The notes: generated by a model not told the origin, from the sequence alone. 64,000 nt of DNA from Candidatus Fonsibacter ubiquis (GCF_002688585.1 NZ_CP024034.1:1096203-1160202), one strand, 5' to 3'; shown: positions 46,734 through 57,413, counted from the stretch's first letter. Made by a program: numbers and translations.

Positions 46734-47384
46734 TTGATCGAAGAAAAGAGAAAGATTTTTTTTGGGAGATCAAAATCAAGAGCCTTATCCAAAAGTAAAA
46801 AGTTTTTTTATTTAAATCATAAAAATGATTTTTTAGTAAATTTTGAACAAATTAAATTAGTCAAAGACAAAAATTTTATCTTAGAAATAGGATTCGGTTT
46901 AGGAGAAAATTTATTATTTCAAGCAACTAAACATCCAGAAAATTATTTTATTGGGATTGATCCTTTTATCAATGGGGTTGCTAACGTAGTTCAAAAAGCT
47001 AAAGAATTGAACTTAAACAATATTTCTATTTTAGATATACCAGTACAAAAAGTTTTAGACAACTTTTCAGATAATCTTTTTTCAAAAGTTTTTGTTTTAT
47101 TCCCAGATCCATGGATGAAGAATAAGCAAAAAAAAAGAAGATTATTAAATCATTTTTTTTTAGAAAAAATTTTAAAAAAAATGAGAACTAAATCGACACT
47201 AATATTTGCAACAGATGATCAGGATTATTTTAATTTTGTGATGAAGGAGGTTTCTTTATTAAGAAAAAAAATAGACACTTTTAAATATAGTTTGGGTAAC
47301 AAACATCCTATAGCGGATACAAAATACTCTAATAAAGCCAATAAATTAAAAAAAGACATTTATTTTTTAAATCTTGATAAGTAA
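46734..47384 (+). CDS. trmB: tRNA (guanine-N7-)-methyltransferase TrmB
   Basis: TrmB methylates G46 of tRNAs. The N-terminal FFGRSKSRALSKSK and the SAM-binding ILEIGFGLGENLLFQA are followed by the catalytic VFVLFPDPWMKNKQKKRR. The protein has 216 residues. Its start is TTG at 46734, one base after the metK stop, with no ATG alternative that keeps the conserved N-terminus. In related genomes rimP follows; here an 82-base gap leads straight to nusA. Confidence 0.94.
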   Translation: MIEEKRKIFFGRSKSRALSKSKKFFYLNHKNDFLVNFEQIKLVKDKNFILEIGFGLGENLLFQATKHPENYFIGIDPFINGVANVVQKAKELNLNNISILDIPVQKVLDNFSDNLFSKVFVLFPDPWMKNKQKKRRLLNHFFLEKILKKMRTKSTLIFATDDQDYFNFVMKEVSLLRKKIDTFKYSLGNKHPIADTKYSNKANKLKKDIYFLNLDK

Positions 47385-47400
47385 AAAAATGTAGCATAGA

Positions 47401-47436
47401 ATGAAAGAAATTATTGAATGTACAGAATGGGCTTAG
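47401..47436 (+). CDS. Candidate 11-codon leader peptide upstream of nusA
   Basis: ATG at 47401 opens an 11-codon frame, MKEIIECTEWA, whose TAG stop falls in the loop of the hairpin at 47426-47443. A ribosome translating it would cover the 5' arm of the stem and could influence termination. This may be chance, since short frames are common. It has no sequence-family support, and I see no strong ribosome-binding site before it. Confidence 0.25.
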   Translation: MKEIIECTEWA

Positions 47437-47450
47437 GCCCATTTTTTTTT
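47426..47450 (+). terminator. Hairpin with T-run between trmB and nusA
   Basis: AATGGGC (47426-47432) pairs with GCCCATT (47437-47443) across a four-base loop, and a run of about nine T follows the stem. It has the form of an intrinsic terminator or attenuator. It would end the murJ-trmB transcript, or act as a leader attenuator controlling the nusA-pnp operon. It lies just 17 bases before the nusA ATG. Confidence 0.8.
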
Positions 47451-47466
47451 ACAGGAAACAAAATTA

Positions 47467-49011
47467 ATGTTAAATAACAGAGTTGATACAGTAGAACTGA
47501 TTAGGATAGTTGACGCTGTAGCAAATGAGAAATCAATTGATAAAGAGCTTGTCATTACTTCTATGGAGGAAGCTATTGAGAAAGCTGCACGAACACGCTA
47601 TGGGCAAGAAAATAATATCTATGTTTCTATTAACAGAGCCAATGGACAAATTGAATTAGGTCGAAAATTAAAAGTTGTAGAAAATCCAGCTAATAGTCAA
47701 AACGAAATAAGCTTGAAAGATGCTAAAAAAATTAAAAGCGATATTGCTTTAGATCAAGAAATTTTAGAACCATTACCACCCATCGATTTTGGTAGAATTG
47801 CTGCCCAAGCTGCAAAACAAGTAATCACTCAAAAAGTAAGAGATGCGGAACGTGATAAACAATATAATGAGTTTAAAGATAAAATTGGTGAAGTTTTAAG
47901 TGGAATTGTAAAAAGAATTGAATTTGGAAATATTATTGTTGATTTACAAAAAGCTGAGTCAATTATCAAAAGAGATGAATTAATTCCAAGAGAGAATATA
48001 AAAGTTGGTGATCGAGTCAAAGCTTATTGTTATGACGTTAAAAGAGAGAGTAAAGGACCGCAAATATTTTTATCAAGAGCTCATCCACAATTTATGGCAA
48101 AGCTATTTAAGCTTGAAGTGCCAGAAATTTATGAGGGAACAATTGAAATTAAATCAGTAGCAAGAGATCCTGGAAGTAGAGCAAAAATTTGTGTTACTTC
48201 AAAAGATAAATCCATAGATCCAGTTGGCGCTTGTGTAGGTATGAGAGGAAGCAGAGTGCAAGCTGTAGTAAATGAATTACAGGGAGAAAAAATTGATATT
48301 ATTCATTGGTCAGAGGATCCAGCAACACTGGTGATAAATGCTTTAGCTCCTGCGGAAGTACAAAAAGTAGTTTTAGATGAAGCTTCCAAAAGAATAGAAG
48401 TTGTCATTGATGAAAATAATTTAAGCAAAGCAATTGGAAGAAGAGGACAAAATGTACGACTTGCTTCCAAACTAATGAATTATGAAATTGATATTTTAAC
48501 AGATCAAGAAGAAACTGAAAAAAGACAATCCGAATTTAAAATTAAAACAAAACGATTTATTGAAAGTTTAGAAATTGATGAAATGATGGCTCAGTTATTA
48601 GTATTAGAGGGATTTTCTTCTATAAAAGAAATAGACGGTGCTCCTTTGGAAGAAATAACTAAAATTGACGGCTTTGATGCGGAAACAGCCAATGAACTTA
48701 AAGAAAGAGCAAAAGAATATTTAGAAACCGAGTCTAAAGAAATATCTAATAGAGTTAAAGAATTAGGCATCCAAGAAGATCTTATGAATCATCCAGGATT
48801 ATCCCTTGGAATGCTACTTACTTTAGGTGAGAAAAATATTAAAACACTAGCTGATTTTGCAGATTTATCTGCGGATGAAATTCTAGGCGGCTATGATGAG
48901 GTAAAGGGAAAAAGAGTAGAATTTGAGGGAATCCTACAAAATTTTGATATCGTAAGAGCTGAGGCTGAGCGTTTAATAATGAGCGCTAGAGAAAAAGTTT
49001 TTAATAAATAA
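47467..49011 (+). CDS. nusA: Transcription termination/antitermination factor NusA
   Basis: NusA binds RNA polymerase and controls pausing, termination and antitermination. The N-terminal domain starts around residue 7 with ELIRIVDAVANEKSID. An S1 domain (about 135-200) is followed by two KH domains with VGACVGMRGSRVQAVVNELQGEKIDI and KAIGRRGQNVRLAS. C-terminal acidic repeats containing helix-hairpin-helix-like units run to residue 514. It heads the nusA-infB-rbfA-truB-rpsO-pnp run. Confidence 0.97.
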   Translation: MLNNRVDTVELIRIVDAVANEKSIDKELVITSMEEAIEKAARTRYGQENNIYVSINRANGQIELGRKLKVVENPANSQNEISLKDAKKIKSDIALDQEILEPLPPIDFGRIAAQAAKQVITQKVRDAERDKQYNEFKDKIGEVLSGIVKRIEFGNIIVDLQKAESIIKRDELIPRENIKVGDRVKAYCYDVKRESKGPQIFLSRAHPQFMAKLFKLEVPEIYEGTIEIKSVARDPGSRAKICVTSKDKSIDPVGACVGMRGSRVQAVVNELQGEKIDIIHWSEDPATLVINALAPAEVQKVVLDEASKRIEVVIDENNLSKAIGRRGQNVRLASKLMNYEIDILTDQEETEKRQSEFKIKTKRFIESLEIDEMMAQLLVLEGFSSIKEIDGAPLEEITKIDGFDAETANELKERAKEYLETESKEISNRVKELGIQEDLMNHPGLSLGMLLTLGEKNIKTLADFADLSADEILGGYDEVKGKRVEFEGILQNFDIVRAEAERLIMSAREKVFNK

Positions 49012-49033
49012 TAAACTCGCTTTTAGAAAAAAC

Positions 49034-51250
49034 ATGGACGTTAAAGACAAAAAGAAAAAACTCACATTAAAAAATTTTAGTGGTGGACCAGCAGCTGTTT
49101 CAAGCTATGCAAAAGGTACTGGTAATAAATCTGTTTTAGTTGAAAAGAAAAAAAATAGATCGATTGATGCAACTTATTCAGTAGACAAGGCAAAAGCCTC
49201 TGTGGCACCCCAAGACATTATAAAACCAAAGATTTTAACGAAAGAAGATACTGCAAAAGCACAAAAGTCAGCACAAGAATGGGCAAGAAAAAAAATTCAA
49301 GAAGAACTTGAGATCGATAATAGTAAAAAATTAATTAAAAAAACTCACGGTAAAAAAAGAGAATATAAACTTACTTTATCAAAAGCCCTTACGGATGCCG
49401 ATGAAGATGAAAAGCAAAGAAGTTTGGCTTCTTTCAGAAGAGCAAGAGAAAAAGAAAAAAAATTAGTTCAAGAAAGTAATGAATCAACTGAGGTTAAAAA
49501 GGTTTCAAGAGAAATATCAGTTCCTAATTTAATAACTATTCAAGAGCTTGCAAATAGGATGGCAGAAAAAGCAAGTTCTATTATTAAATTCTTATTTGAA
49601 AAAAATGTAAAAGTTACAATTAATCATACAATCGATAGAGACACTGCAGAGTACATTGTTGGTTCATTTGGACATAAAGTTGTTAAAGATAATCAAATTG
49701 ATGATGAATTATCAAAATTAAAAAAAGCTAAAGAGGATGAAGATACTTATTCTAGACCTCCAGTAGTAACTGTCATGGGTCACGTCGATCATGGAAAAAC
49801 TTCACTACTAGATGCTCTGCGAGAAACAAATGTAGTTGCAACAGAGCACGGTGGAATTACTCAACACATTGGTGCTTATCAAGTTTTTACAGATAATAAT
49901 AAATGGATGACATTTATTGATACCCCAGGTCATGCAGCCTTTACAGAAATGAGAGCAAGAGGATCTAAAATTACGGATATCGTTGTTTTGGTTGTTGCTG
50001 CAAATGATGGAATTAAACCACAAACTATTGAAGCCATCCAACATGCTAAAGCTGCAAAAGTGCCAATTATAGTTGCAATTAATAAATGCGATATTCATGG
50101 TGTTGATAAACAAAAAGTTAGGAATCAATTATTAGAACATGAGCTTGTTGTTGAAGAATTAGGCGGAGATATTCAATGTGTTGAAATATCTGCTTTAAAG
50201 AAAACAAATTTAGATAAATTAAAAGAAGCAATTATTCTACAAGCAGAAATTTTAAATCATAAAACAAATCCAAATGCTCCAGCGCAAGGAATAGTAGTTG
50301 AGTCAAAATTAGACAAAGGTAAAGGACCGGTATCTACAATTTTAATCACCAGAGGAACTTTAAAAAGAGGAGATTTTTTTGTAAGCGGTTTGCAGTGGGG
50401 AAAAATTAGAGCCATGAATAATTTTAGAGGAGAATTAGTTAACGAGGCAACTCCTTCAATGCCAGTAGAGATTATTGGTTTAACGGGCGTGTCTGAAGCG
50501 GGAGATGATTTTTTAGTTTTAGAAAGTGAGTCAAAAGCAAAAGAAATAAATGAATATAGAATTGAACAAGGAAAATCTAAAAAAACCAGTGCTCTGGTTA
50601 AGAAAAATGATGTTTTTGGTGATGTAAATAAACAAAAAGAATTATCAATTATTATTAAAAGCGATGTACATGGCTCTGCAGAAGCATTGTCTAATGCAAT
50701 ATTAAAAATTCAACACGATGAAGTAAAACCAGTTATTGTCTTATCATCCGTTGGAGCTATCACTGAAACAGATGTTTCTTTAGCAAAAGCCTCTAATGCA
50801 GTTTTAATAGGTTTTAATATTAAACCTAATAAAGAAGCAAAAGATCTTGCAACAAAATTAGGGGTTAATGTTTTATACTTTAATATTATCTATGAAGCGA
50901 TCGAGCATATTACTAAAGCTCTCTCAGGTCTATTAGCGCCAGAAATTAATGAACAAGTATTAGGTCAATGCGAAATCTTGCAGGTATTTAAATCTTCTAA
51001 GGCTGGAAAAGTTGCAGGTATCAAAGTAACTGAGGGAACTATTATTAACAATTCTGATGTTAGAATTGTGAGAGACGGAAGCGTTGTTTACACAGGAAAA
51101 ATTGCATCGCTCTATAGAGAAAAAAATGAAGTAAAAGAAATTAAAGCAGGAATTGAAGGTGGAGTTGCATTTAAAGATTTCTTAGACTTTAAAGAAAAAG
51201 ATATCATAGAAGTATTCTCAGTCGTTGAAAGCGCAAGAACAATCAATTAA
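49034..51250 (+). CDS. infB: Translation initiation factor IF-2
   Basis: IF-2 is the GTPase that places initiator tRNA on the ribosome. A short lysine-rich N-terminal region (about 1-150) precedes the IF2_N segment IQELANRMAEKAS. The GTPase domain has GHVDHGKTSLLDALR, DTPGHAAFTEMRARG and NKCD. Domains II-IV follow to residue 738. The N-terminal extension is much shorter than in many alphaproteobacteria. The ylxR gene usually found between nusA and infB is absent, leaving a 22-base gap. Confidence 0.98.
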   Translation: MDVKDKKKKLTLKNFSGGPAAVSSYAKGTGNKSVLVEKKKNRSIDATYSVDKAKASVAPQDIIKPKILTKEDTAKAQKSAQEWARKKIQEELEIDNSKKLIKKTHGKKREYKLTLSKALTDADEDEKQRSLASFRRAREKEKKLVQESNESTEVKKVSREISVPNLITIQELANRMAEKASSIIKFLFEKNVKVTINHTIDRDTAEYIVGSFGHKVVKDNQIDDELSKLKKAKEDEDTYSRPPVVTVMGHVDHGKTSLLDALRETNVVATEHGGITQHIGAYQVFTDNNKWMTFIDTPGHAAFTEMRARGSKITDIVVLVVAANDGIKPQTIEAIQHAKAAKVPIIVAINKCDIHGVDKQKVRNQLLEHELVVEELGGDIQCVEISALKKTNLDKLKEAIILQAEILNHKTNPNAPAQGIVVESKLDKGKGPVSTILITRGTLKRGDFFVSGLQWGKIRAMNNFRGELVNEATPSMPVEIIGLTGVSEAGDDFLVLESESKAKEINEYRIEQGKSKKTSALVKKNDVFGDVNKQKELSIIIKSDVHGSAEALSNAILKIQHDEVKPVIVLSSVGAITETDVSLAKASNAVLIGFNIKPNKEAKDLATKLGVNVLYFNIIYEAIEHITKALSGLLAPEINEQVLGQCEILQVFKSSKAGKVAGIKVTEGTIINNSDVRIVRDGSVVYTGKIASLYREKNEVKEIKAGIEGGVAFKDFLDFKEKDIIEVFSVVESARTIN

Positions 51251-51252
51251 TC

Positions 51253-51630
51253 ATGAGCATTCATTTAAGTGATCAGCCTTTTACGCAAAGGCAATTAAGA
51301 GTGGGCGAACTTTTAAAACAGTTACTTGGAAATTTATTTTTAAAAGAAGAAGTAGCTCTTCCAAGTATTAACACTAGAGTAATTACTGTTTCAGAAGTTA
51401 GAATGAGTCCAGATTTAAAACATGCTAAAGTGTTTGTAATGCCCCTTGGAGGTAAAAATTCTGAATTTGTTTTACAATCCTTAATTAATAACAGTGGCTT
51501 AATTAAAAAACAAATGTCACGCAGTTGGAAAAATAAATTTCTTCCGAACCTTCATTTTGTATTAGATGAGTCTTTTGACTATGCAGAAAAAATTGAAAAA
51601 TTAATTATTAAGACACACGAAAATGATTAA
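51253..51630 (+). CDS. rbfA: Ribosome-binding factor A
   Basis: RbfA helps the 30S subunit mature at the 16S rRNA 5' end and in the cold. The 125-residue protein has the KH-like fold with RQLRVGELLKQLLGNLF and VSEVRMSPDLKHAKVFVMPLGG. The ending LPNLHFVLDESFDYAEKIEKLI is typical. It starts two bases after infB and overlaps truB by eight bases. Confidence 0.95.
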   Translation: MSIHLSDQPFTQRQLRVGELLKQLLGNLFLKEEVALPSINTRVITVSEVRMSPDLKHAKVFVMPLGGKNSEFVLQSLINNSGLIKKQMSRSWKNKFLPNLHFVLDESFDYAEKIEKLIIKTHEND

Positions 51631-52501
51631 TGGTTGGATAAATTTAAATAAACCCAAAGGTTTCAGCTCTGCATACTGTTTAAATGTTATAAAAAATAAA
51701 TTTAAAAAAATAAAAATAGGACACGCTGGAACTTTAGATCCATTAGCAGAGGGTGTTTTGCCAATCGCACTAGGCGAAGCAACCAAAACTGTTTCATTAA
51801 TACACTTACAATTAAAAAGTTATTTATTTGAAATAAAGTGGGGATCTGAGACGGATACCTTAGATTTAGAGGGTAAAGTTATAAATCAAAACGAAATCTA
51901 TCCAGAAAAAAATCAAGTCCAAAATATCTTAAAAAAATTCATAGGTTGGCAGATGCAAATACCACCAAAATTTTCTGCAGTAAAAATTAATGGAAAAAGA
52001 TCTTATGAACTTGCAAGAAATAATTTAGAATTTGAAATGGAAGAAAGAAAAGTTTTAATTAAAAATATTAGATTATTAAAACATGAAAGTAATAAAAGTC
52101 TTTTTTATATAAAATGTGGAACTGGAACTTATATTCGAAGCTTAGCAAGAGATATTGCGCGATCCTTAGATGGATTTTCTCATGTTACTCAATTAATTAG
52201 AACTCGATACGGAAGTTTTAGAATTAAAAACTCAAATAGCCTTGAAAAATTAATAGAAAAAGAAAGTACTGATCATTTTTTGAAATATGTGCTTGATATT
52301 CAGAGTGCTTTAATACATATACCTAGCATTAAATTAAAAGATGAAAGAATTAATTTAATAAAGAATGGAATGAAAGTTAGTTTGGTTAATGAATTTGGAA
52401 AGGTTAGTTTAGACAATATTTACACAGAGGCTTTAGATAAACCGCTTGCTCTTGGATACCTAAAGTCCGGTTTTTTTTATCCAAAAAGAGTATTTAATTA
52501 A
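51623..52501 (+). CDS. truB: tRNA pseudouridine-55 synthase TruB
   Basis: TruB makes the pseudouridine in the T loop of tRNA. The start GWINLNKPKGFSSA and the catalytic motif GHAGTLDPLAEGVLPIALGEATK, with the key Asp, are clear. CGTGTYIRSLARDIA and KPPKFSAVK-like PPKFSAVKINGKRSYELAR are also family blocks. The protein has 292 residues. The start overlaps the last codons of rbfA by eight bases. Confidence 0.97.
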   Translation: MINGWINLNKPKGFSSAYCLNVIKNKFKKIKIGHAGTLDPLAEGVLPIALGEATKTVSLIHLQLKSYLFEIKWGSETDTLDLEGKVINQNEIYPEKNQVQNILKKFIGWQMQIPPKFSAVKINGKRSYELARNNLEFEMEERKVLIKNIRLLKHESNKSLFYIKCGTGTYIRSLARDIARSLDGFSHVTQLIRTRYGSFRIKNSNSLEKLIEKESTDHFLKYVLDIQSALIHIPSIKLKDERINLIKNGMKVSLVNEFGKVSLDNIYTEALDKPLALGYLKSGFFYPKRVFN

Positions 52502-52504
52502 AAA

Positions 52505-52774
52505 ATGACAAAAAAAATTTTAAATAAAGAAAACGTTTATAAAGATTTAAAACAACATGCTAAAGATGTTGGATCGTCAGAAGTTCAAATTGCAATTTTG
52601 ACCGAGAGAATTAGATATTTAACAGAACATTTTACAAAAAATAAAAAAGATAAACATTCATACACAGGACTTACGACATTGGTGAATAGAAGAAAAAAAC
52701 TATTAGATTATCTCAGCAAAACAAACTCAACCAATTATAAAAAGATCTTAGAGAAGCTGAATATCAGAAAATAA
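52505..52774 (+). CDS. rpsO: 30S ribosomal protein S15
   Basis: S15 is a primary 16S rRNA-binding protein of the platform. The 89-residue protein has the family pattern DVGSSEVQIAILTERIRYLTEHF and LTTLVNRRKKLLDYLSK. It lies three bases after truB and six before pnp, the standard rpsO-pnp arrangement. Confidence 0.98.
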   Translation: MTKKILNKENVYKDLKQHAKDVGSSEVQIAILTERIRYLTEHFTKNKKDKHSYTGLTTLVNRRKKLLDYLSKTNSTNYKKILEKLNIRK

Positions 52775-52780
52775 ATTTTA

Positions 52781-54856
52781 ATGTTTAAAATCGTAAAGAA
52801 AGAGATTATTTGGGGTGGTAAAAAACTATCTATTGAAACTGGAAAAATTGCCCGTCAAGCGGATGGAGCTGTTATACTAACCTCAGGAGATACGGTTATT
52901 TTAGCAACCGTCGTTGGTGCAAAAAAAGCAAATCCTGAAACAGATTTTTTTCCACTTACAGTCAATTATCAAGAAAAATATTATGCTTCAGGAAAAATAC
53001 CAGGTGGGTATTTTAAAAGAGAGGCAAGACCAACAGAGAGCGAAACTTTAATATCACGATTAATTGATAGACCCATTAGACCTTTGTTTCCAGAGGGTTT
53101 TAGAAATGAAGTTCAAGTTCTACCAACTGTGTTGTCATATGAGAAAGATAATGATCCAGAGATATTATCTTTGATTGCAGCTTCAGCGGCATTATCTATT
53201 TCAGGTATTCCATTTATGGGGCCCGTTGCAGCTTCTAAAGTTGGTTACATTAATGGCAGTTTTGTTCTAAATCCAACCAAAGAACAATTAAAAGACTCTC
53301 AATTGGAACTTATTGTTGCAGGAACTAAAGATGCAGTTTTAATGGTCGAGTCAGAAGCTTCAGGCTTAACTGAAAAAATAATGTTAGATGCAGTTAAATT
53401 TGGTCATGAACATTTTGGTGTAGTGATCAAAATGATTAATGAGTTTTCTTCAGAATGTTCAAAAGAGAAATGGATTGTAGAAGAAAAAAATTTAAGTGAA
53501 GTTAAGAGCAATTTATTAAAAAATGTTAAAAATGATTTAATAGCAGCGTTTTCAGAAGCCGATAAAAAGAAAAGAGGCGAACTAATTAATCTAGCAAAAG
53601 AAAAATCATTAGCTCTTTATAAAGACTCAGAACAATTTACCGAAATGGATGTTGAGTCTCAGTTTAAAAATATTGAAAAAGAAATTGTTAGAACTAAAAT
53701 TTTAAAAGAAAAGAAAAGAATTGATGGGAGAGGACTGGCAGATATTAGACCAATTAAGTGCGAGGTAGGTATTTTGCCAAGAGCCCATGGTTCAGCTTTA
53801 TTTACAAGAGGTGAAACACAAGCAATTGTTGTTACAACACTTGGAACTTCAGAGGATGAACAAAGAATTGAAAGTTTAGATGGATTACAAAGATCTAGAT
53901 TTATGTTGCACTATAACTTTCCCCCATTTTCAGTTGGGGAAGTTGGTAGAATTGGAACAGGAAGACGTGAAATTGGTCATGGTAAATTAGCTTGGCGAGC
54001 AGTTAATTCGATTTTACCAAAAAAAGAGGAATTTCCTTATACCTTTAGATTAGTTTCTGAAATTACTGAGTCAAATGGTTCATCATCAATGGCGACTGTT
54101 TGCGGATCGTCGCTTGCTTTAATGGATGCTGGAGTTCCAATTAAAAAGCCGGTTGCAGGAATTGCAATGGGTTTAATTAAAGAAGGAGCTGATTATTCAG
54201 TGCTATCAGATATCTTGGGAGATGAAGATCATTTAGGAGACATGGATTTTAAAGTTGCGGGAACAGAAGATGGAATTACCTCATTACAAATGGATATTAA
54301 AATTACAGGAATTACATTTGAGATTATGGAGAAAGCGTTGTCACAAGCAAAAGATGGTAGAATTCATATTTTAGGTGAAATGAACAAAGCCCTTAAAGTT
54401 TCAAGAAAAGACTTGTCGAAACATACTCCAAAAATGGAAAAAGTAACCGTTGATAAAAAAGATATCGCAGCCATTATTGGAAAAGGCGGAGTGACAATAA
54501 GAGAGATCGTTGAGTTATCAGGAGCTAAAGTTGATATTAGTGATGATGGAATTGTAACTATTGCTGCACCTGATGAAATTTCAAGAAACAAAGCTTTAGA
54601 AATGGTAAAAAGTATTATCGCAAAAGCAGAAGTTGGAAAAATTTATACAGGAAAAGTTGTTAAAATTATGGAATTTGGAGCTTTTGTAAACTTCTTAGGC
54701 AAACAAGACGGTCTAGTTCATATATCTGAACTTGCAGCAAAAAGAGTAGAAAAAGTAAGTGACGTTGTAAAAGAGGGTGATGAAGTTAAAGTTAAAGTTT
54801 TAGGATTTGATAAGGGAAAAGTTAAACTTTCAATTAAACAAGCCTTAGATAGTTAA
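52781..54856 (+). CDS. pnp: Polyribonucleotide nucleotidyltransferase (PNPase)
   Basis: PNPase degrades RNA by phosphorolysis from the 3' end. Two RNase PH-like domains (about 10-225 and 305-540) flank a helical domain. [33 protein letters not shown] is a conserved block broken here at domain positions 66-100. A KH domain with [17 protein letters not shown] and an S1 domain ending near residue 688 complete the 691-residue protein. Its stop shares TTAA with the opposing fabI stop. Confidence 0.98.
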   Translation: MFKIVKKEIIWGGKKLSIETGKIARQADGAVILTSGDTVILATVVGAKKANPETDFFPLTVNYQEKYYASGKIPGGYFKREARPTESETLISRLIDRPIRPLFPEGFRNEVQVLPTVLSYEKDNDPEILSLIAASAALSISGIPFMGPVAASKVGYINGSFVLNPTKEQLKDSQLELIVAGTKDAVLMVESEASGLTEKIMLDAVKFGHEHFGVVIKMINEFSSECSKEKWIVEEKNLSEVKSNLLKNVKNDLIAAFSEADKKKRGELINLAKEKSLALYKDSEQFTEMDVESQFKNIEKEIVRTKILKEKKRIDGRGLADIRPIKCEVGILPRAHGSALFTRGETQAIVVTTLGTSEDEQRIESLDGLQRSRFMLHYNFPPFSVGEVGRIGTGRREIGHGKLAWRAVNSILPKKEEFPYTFRLVSEITESNGSSSMATVCGSSLALMDAGVPIKKPVAGIAMGLIKEGADYSVLSDILGDEDHLGDMDFKVAGTEDGITSLQMDIKITGITFEIMEKALSQAKDGRIHILGEMNKALKVSRKDLSKHTPKMEKVTVDKKDIAAIIGKGGVTIREIVELSGAKVDISDDGIVTIAAPDEISRNKALEMVKSIIAKAEVGKIYTGKVVKIMEFGAFVNFLGKQDGLVHISELAAKRVEKVSDVVKEGDEVKVKVLGFDKGKVKLSIKQALDS

Positions 54857-55641
54857 GCCTGCATATTTTTAGGATTAGGCATTCCAACGATATTATAACC
54901 AGCATCTACATAGTGAATTTCACCCGTAACACCAGCCGCAAGATCGCTTAATAAATAAACTGCAGCGCCACCTACATCATTAATATCGACATTTCTCTTT
55001 AGCGGAGAATGGTTTTCATTCCATTTATATAAAAATTTAGCGTCCCCTATCGCAGAAGCTGCTAAAGTCTTAATCGGACCTGCGCTAATTGCATTTACTC
55101 TAATTCCGTTTCCTCCAAGATCAACGGATAAATATTTAACACTCGTTTCAAGGGCAGCTTTACAAACTCCCATTACATTATAATTTGGAATAACTTTATC
55201 AGCACAATAGGTTAAAGTGATAAAGCTTGAACCTGGTTTCATTATTTTAGAAGCTTCTCTACAAACCTCTGTAAAAGAAAAACACGAAATTAGCATACTG
55301 TTTGAAAAATTCTCTCTAGAGGTATTTAAGTATTGACCTGATAATTCTGACTTATCCGAAAAGGCTATTGCGTGAACTACAAAATCTAAATTACTCCATT
55401 TATCTTTAATCTCAGAAAATGTTTTAATAATTTCATCTTTTTTTTCTACATTACAATCTAATGTAAATTTAGAGCCTAAAGACTCTGCAAGAGGAATAAC
55501 TCTTTTCTTTAAAGCATCCCCTACATACGTAAATGCAAGCTCAGCCCCATGTTCATTTAATTTTTTTGCAATACCCCAGGCAATTGAGCGATCATTCGCT
55601 ACACCCATGATTAATCCTTTTTTACCTTGCATTAATTTCAT
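54853..55641 (-). CDS. fabI: Enoyl-[acyl-carrier-protein] reductase (NADH) FabI
   Basis: FabI reduces enoyl-ACP in the last step of each fatty acid elongation round. The NADH-binding start [16 protein letters not shown] and the catalytic Y-x6-K in [12 protein letters not shown] are present, along with [16 protein letters not shown] chose the ATG at 55641, two bases after the fabB stop, over an in-frame TTG upstream. The protein has 262 residues. It is the last gene of fabA-fabB-fabI. Confidence 0.96.
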   Translation of the reverse strand: MKLMQGKKGLIMGVANDRSIAWGIAKKLNEHGAELAFTYVGDALKKRVIPLAESLGSKFTLDCNVEKKDEIIKTFSEIKDKWSNLDFVVHAIAFSDKSELSGQYLNTSRENFSNSMLISCFSFTEVCREASKIMKPGSSFITLTYCADKVIPNYNVMGVCKAALETSVKYLSVDLGGNGIRVNAISAGPIKTLAASAIGDAKFLYKWNENHSPLKRNVDINDVGGAAVYLLSDLAAGVTGEIHYVDAGYNIVGMPNPKNMQA

Positions 55642-55642
55642 A

Positions 55643-56857
55643 TTAGATACTCTCAAATACTAGAGTTGCATTCGTTCCACCAAAACCAAAGCTATTAGAC
55701 ATTACACAATTTAAATCTATATTTTTTTTAACTTCGGTTACAATTGGTAATCCTTTTATTTTTTCATCTAAATTCTTCACATTTGCTGATGCTGCTATAA
55801 ATTTATTTTTCATCATTAATAGACAGTAAATAGCTTCTTGAACTGATGTTGCGCCAAGTGAATGTCCTGTAATAGATTTTGTTGAACTAAAAGGAGGAAC
55901 TTTATCTTTAAAAACCTCTTTCATAGCTTCAATTTCTTTTGTATCGCCCACAGGAGTGGAAGTTCCGTGAGTATTAACATAATCTACCTTTGAATTTCTT
56001 AAATTTTGCATGGACATTTTCATACATCTAACAGCTCCTTCGCCAGAAGGTGCAACCATATCATAACCATCAGACGTAGCTCCATAACCGGTTATTTCGG
56101 CAAGAATTTTAGCACCTCTCGCTTTTGCGTGCTCATATTCTTCTAAGACGATAACACCGCCTCCTCCAGCGATTACAAAACCATCTCTGCTTGAGTCGTA
56201 AGGTCTAGAAGCTGTTTGTGGCGTATCATTATATTTTGAAGATAATGCCGTCATTGCATCAAACATTGCAGAAAGACTCCAATCTATTTCTTCGCCACCC
56301 CCAGCAAAAACAATATCTTGTTTTCCAAATTGAATAAGTTCCATAGCATTACCAATACAATGTGCACTCGTTGCGCAAGCAGAACTAATTGAATAATTAA
56401 CTCCTTTAATTTTAAATGGAGTTGCTAAAGTTGCAGAACATGTACTTGCCATCGTTCTTGGTACAATAAATGGGCCCATTTTTTTAGGACCTGCTGATCT
56501 AGTTGAGTCGATTGCAAACATTACATTTTTAATTGAAGGACCACCCGATCCAATAATAATTCCAGTTTTTTCATTACTAATTTCTTTTTCGGTAAGCCCC
56601 GATTCTTCAATTGCCTCCTTCATTGAAAGATAAGCGTAGGCAGACCCATCACCCATAAATCTTAAAACTTTTCTATCAATTAATTCCTCGTATTTAATAT
56701 TTGGAACGCCGCAGATTTGACTTTTAAAATTATATTTTTTGTATTCTTCAGAAAAAGTTATTCCAGATTTAGTATTAAGAAGAGAGTCTAAGACTTCTTT
56801 TTTATTGTTACCAATACAAGATACTATTCCAGAACCTGTGACTACAACTCTTCGCAT
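55643..56857 (-). CDS. fabB: 3-oxoacyl-[acyl-carrier-protein] synthase I (FabB)
   Basis: FabB extends acyl-ACP, including the unsaturated intermediate made by FabA. The catalytic Cys is in [12 protein letters not shown] near residue 161, and the two His residues are in [12 protein letters not shown] and [12 protein letters not shown] chose the ATG at 56857, not the TTG one codon earlier, because a strong AAGGAG ribosome-binding site (56864-56869) lies five bases upstream. Most genes here lack such a site. The protein has 404 residues. Confidence 0.96.
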   Translation of the reverse strand: MRRVVVTGSGIVSCIGNNKKEVLDSLLNTKSGITFSEEYKKYNFKSQICGVPNIKYEELIDRKVLRFMGDGSAYAYLSMKEAIEESGLTEKEISNEKTGIIIGSGGPSIKNVMFAIDSTRSAGPKKMGPFIVPRTMASTCSATLATPFKIKGVNYSISSACATSAHCIGNAMELIQFGKQDIVFAGGGEEIDWSLSAMFDAMTALSSKYNDTPQTASRPYDSSRDGFVIAGGGGVIVLEEYEHAKARGAKILAEITGYGATSDGYDMVAPSGEGAVRCMKMSMQNLRNSKVDYVNTHGTSTPVGDTKEIEAMKEVFKDKVPPFSSTKSITGHSLGATSVQEAIYCLLMMKNKFIAASANVKNLDEKIKGLPIVTEVKKNIDLNCVMSNSFGFGGTNATLVFESI

Positions 56858-56866
56858 CAATTCTCC

Positions 56867-57373
56867 TTAACTTTTAAATAAACCAACTTTAAGATTTTTA
56901 GCGTTGTATATTTCTTTATTATCCGCAAAGACTAAACCATCGGCTAAACCAACACAAGTTTCGCCTTTTCTTAATAATCTTTTGATATTAATTGAATATT
57001 TTACAAGTTTTACTTGTTTTATGACCTCACCAGTAAATTTTACTTCATTAACTCCAAGCGCTCGTCCATGACCGGGGTTACCTAACCAACCAAGGTAAAA
57101 TCCTAATAGTTGCCACATGGCATCCAATCCCAGACATCCAGGCATCACAGGGTCGCCTTTAAAATGACAGTCAAAAAACCACAAATTATCTTTGATATCT
57201 AATTCTGCTAGGATCTCACCTTTATTAAATAACCCACCCTCAGAAGTGATGGATGTAATTCTATCAAACATTAACATGGGTGGAGCAGGTAATTTAGCAT
57301 TTCCAGGTCCAAATAATTTTCCCTCTGAACAATCAATTAAATCTTGGTAGGTATACTTGTCTTTCTGTTTCAT
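56867..57373 (-). CDS. fabA: 3-hydroxydecanoyl-ACP dehydratase/isomerase FabA
   Basis: FabA dehydrates 3-hydroxydecanoyl-ACP and isomerises the product, the branch point for unsaturated fatty acids. [27 protein letters not shown] contains the catalytic His and Asp, split across residues 65-91. I chose the ATG at 57373, which gives 168 residues as in other FabA proteins. A longer frame to 57442 would begin inside the predicted promoter. FabB and FabI follow on the same strand. Confidence 0.96.
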   Translation of the reverse strand: MKQKDKYTYQDLIDCSEGKLFGPGNAKLPAPPMLMFDRITSITSEGGLFNKGEILAELDIKDNLWFFDCHFKGDPVMPGCLGLDAMWQLLGFYLGWLGNPGHGRALGVNEVKFTGEVIKQVKLVKYSINIKRLLRKGETCVGLADGLVFADNKEIYNAKNLKVGLFKS

Positions 57374-57413
57374 GAAAAAATTAGAGAATTTAAAATAATG
57401 ATTATTAGATATT

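Noticed and set aside
47101..47166. Long A and T homopolymer runs here and elsewhere in coding genes
   Set aside because: Such runs are expected at this base composition and do not line up with start codons or frameshifts, so phase variation is not supported.
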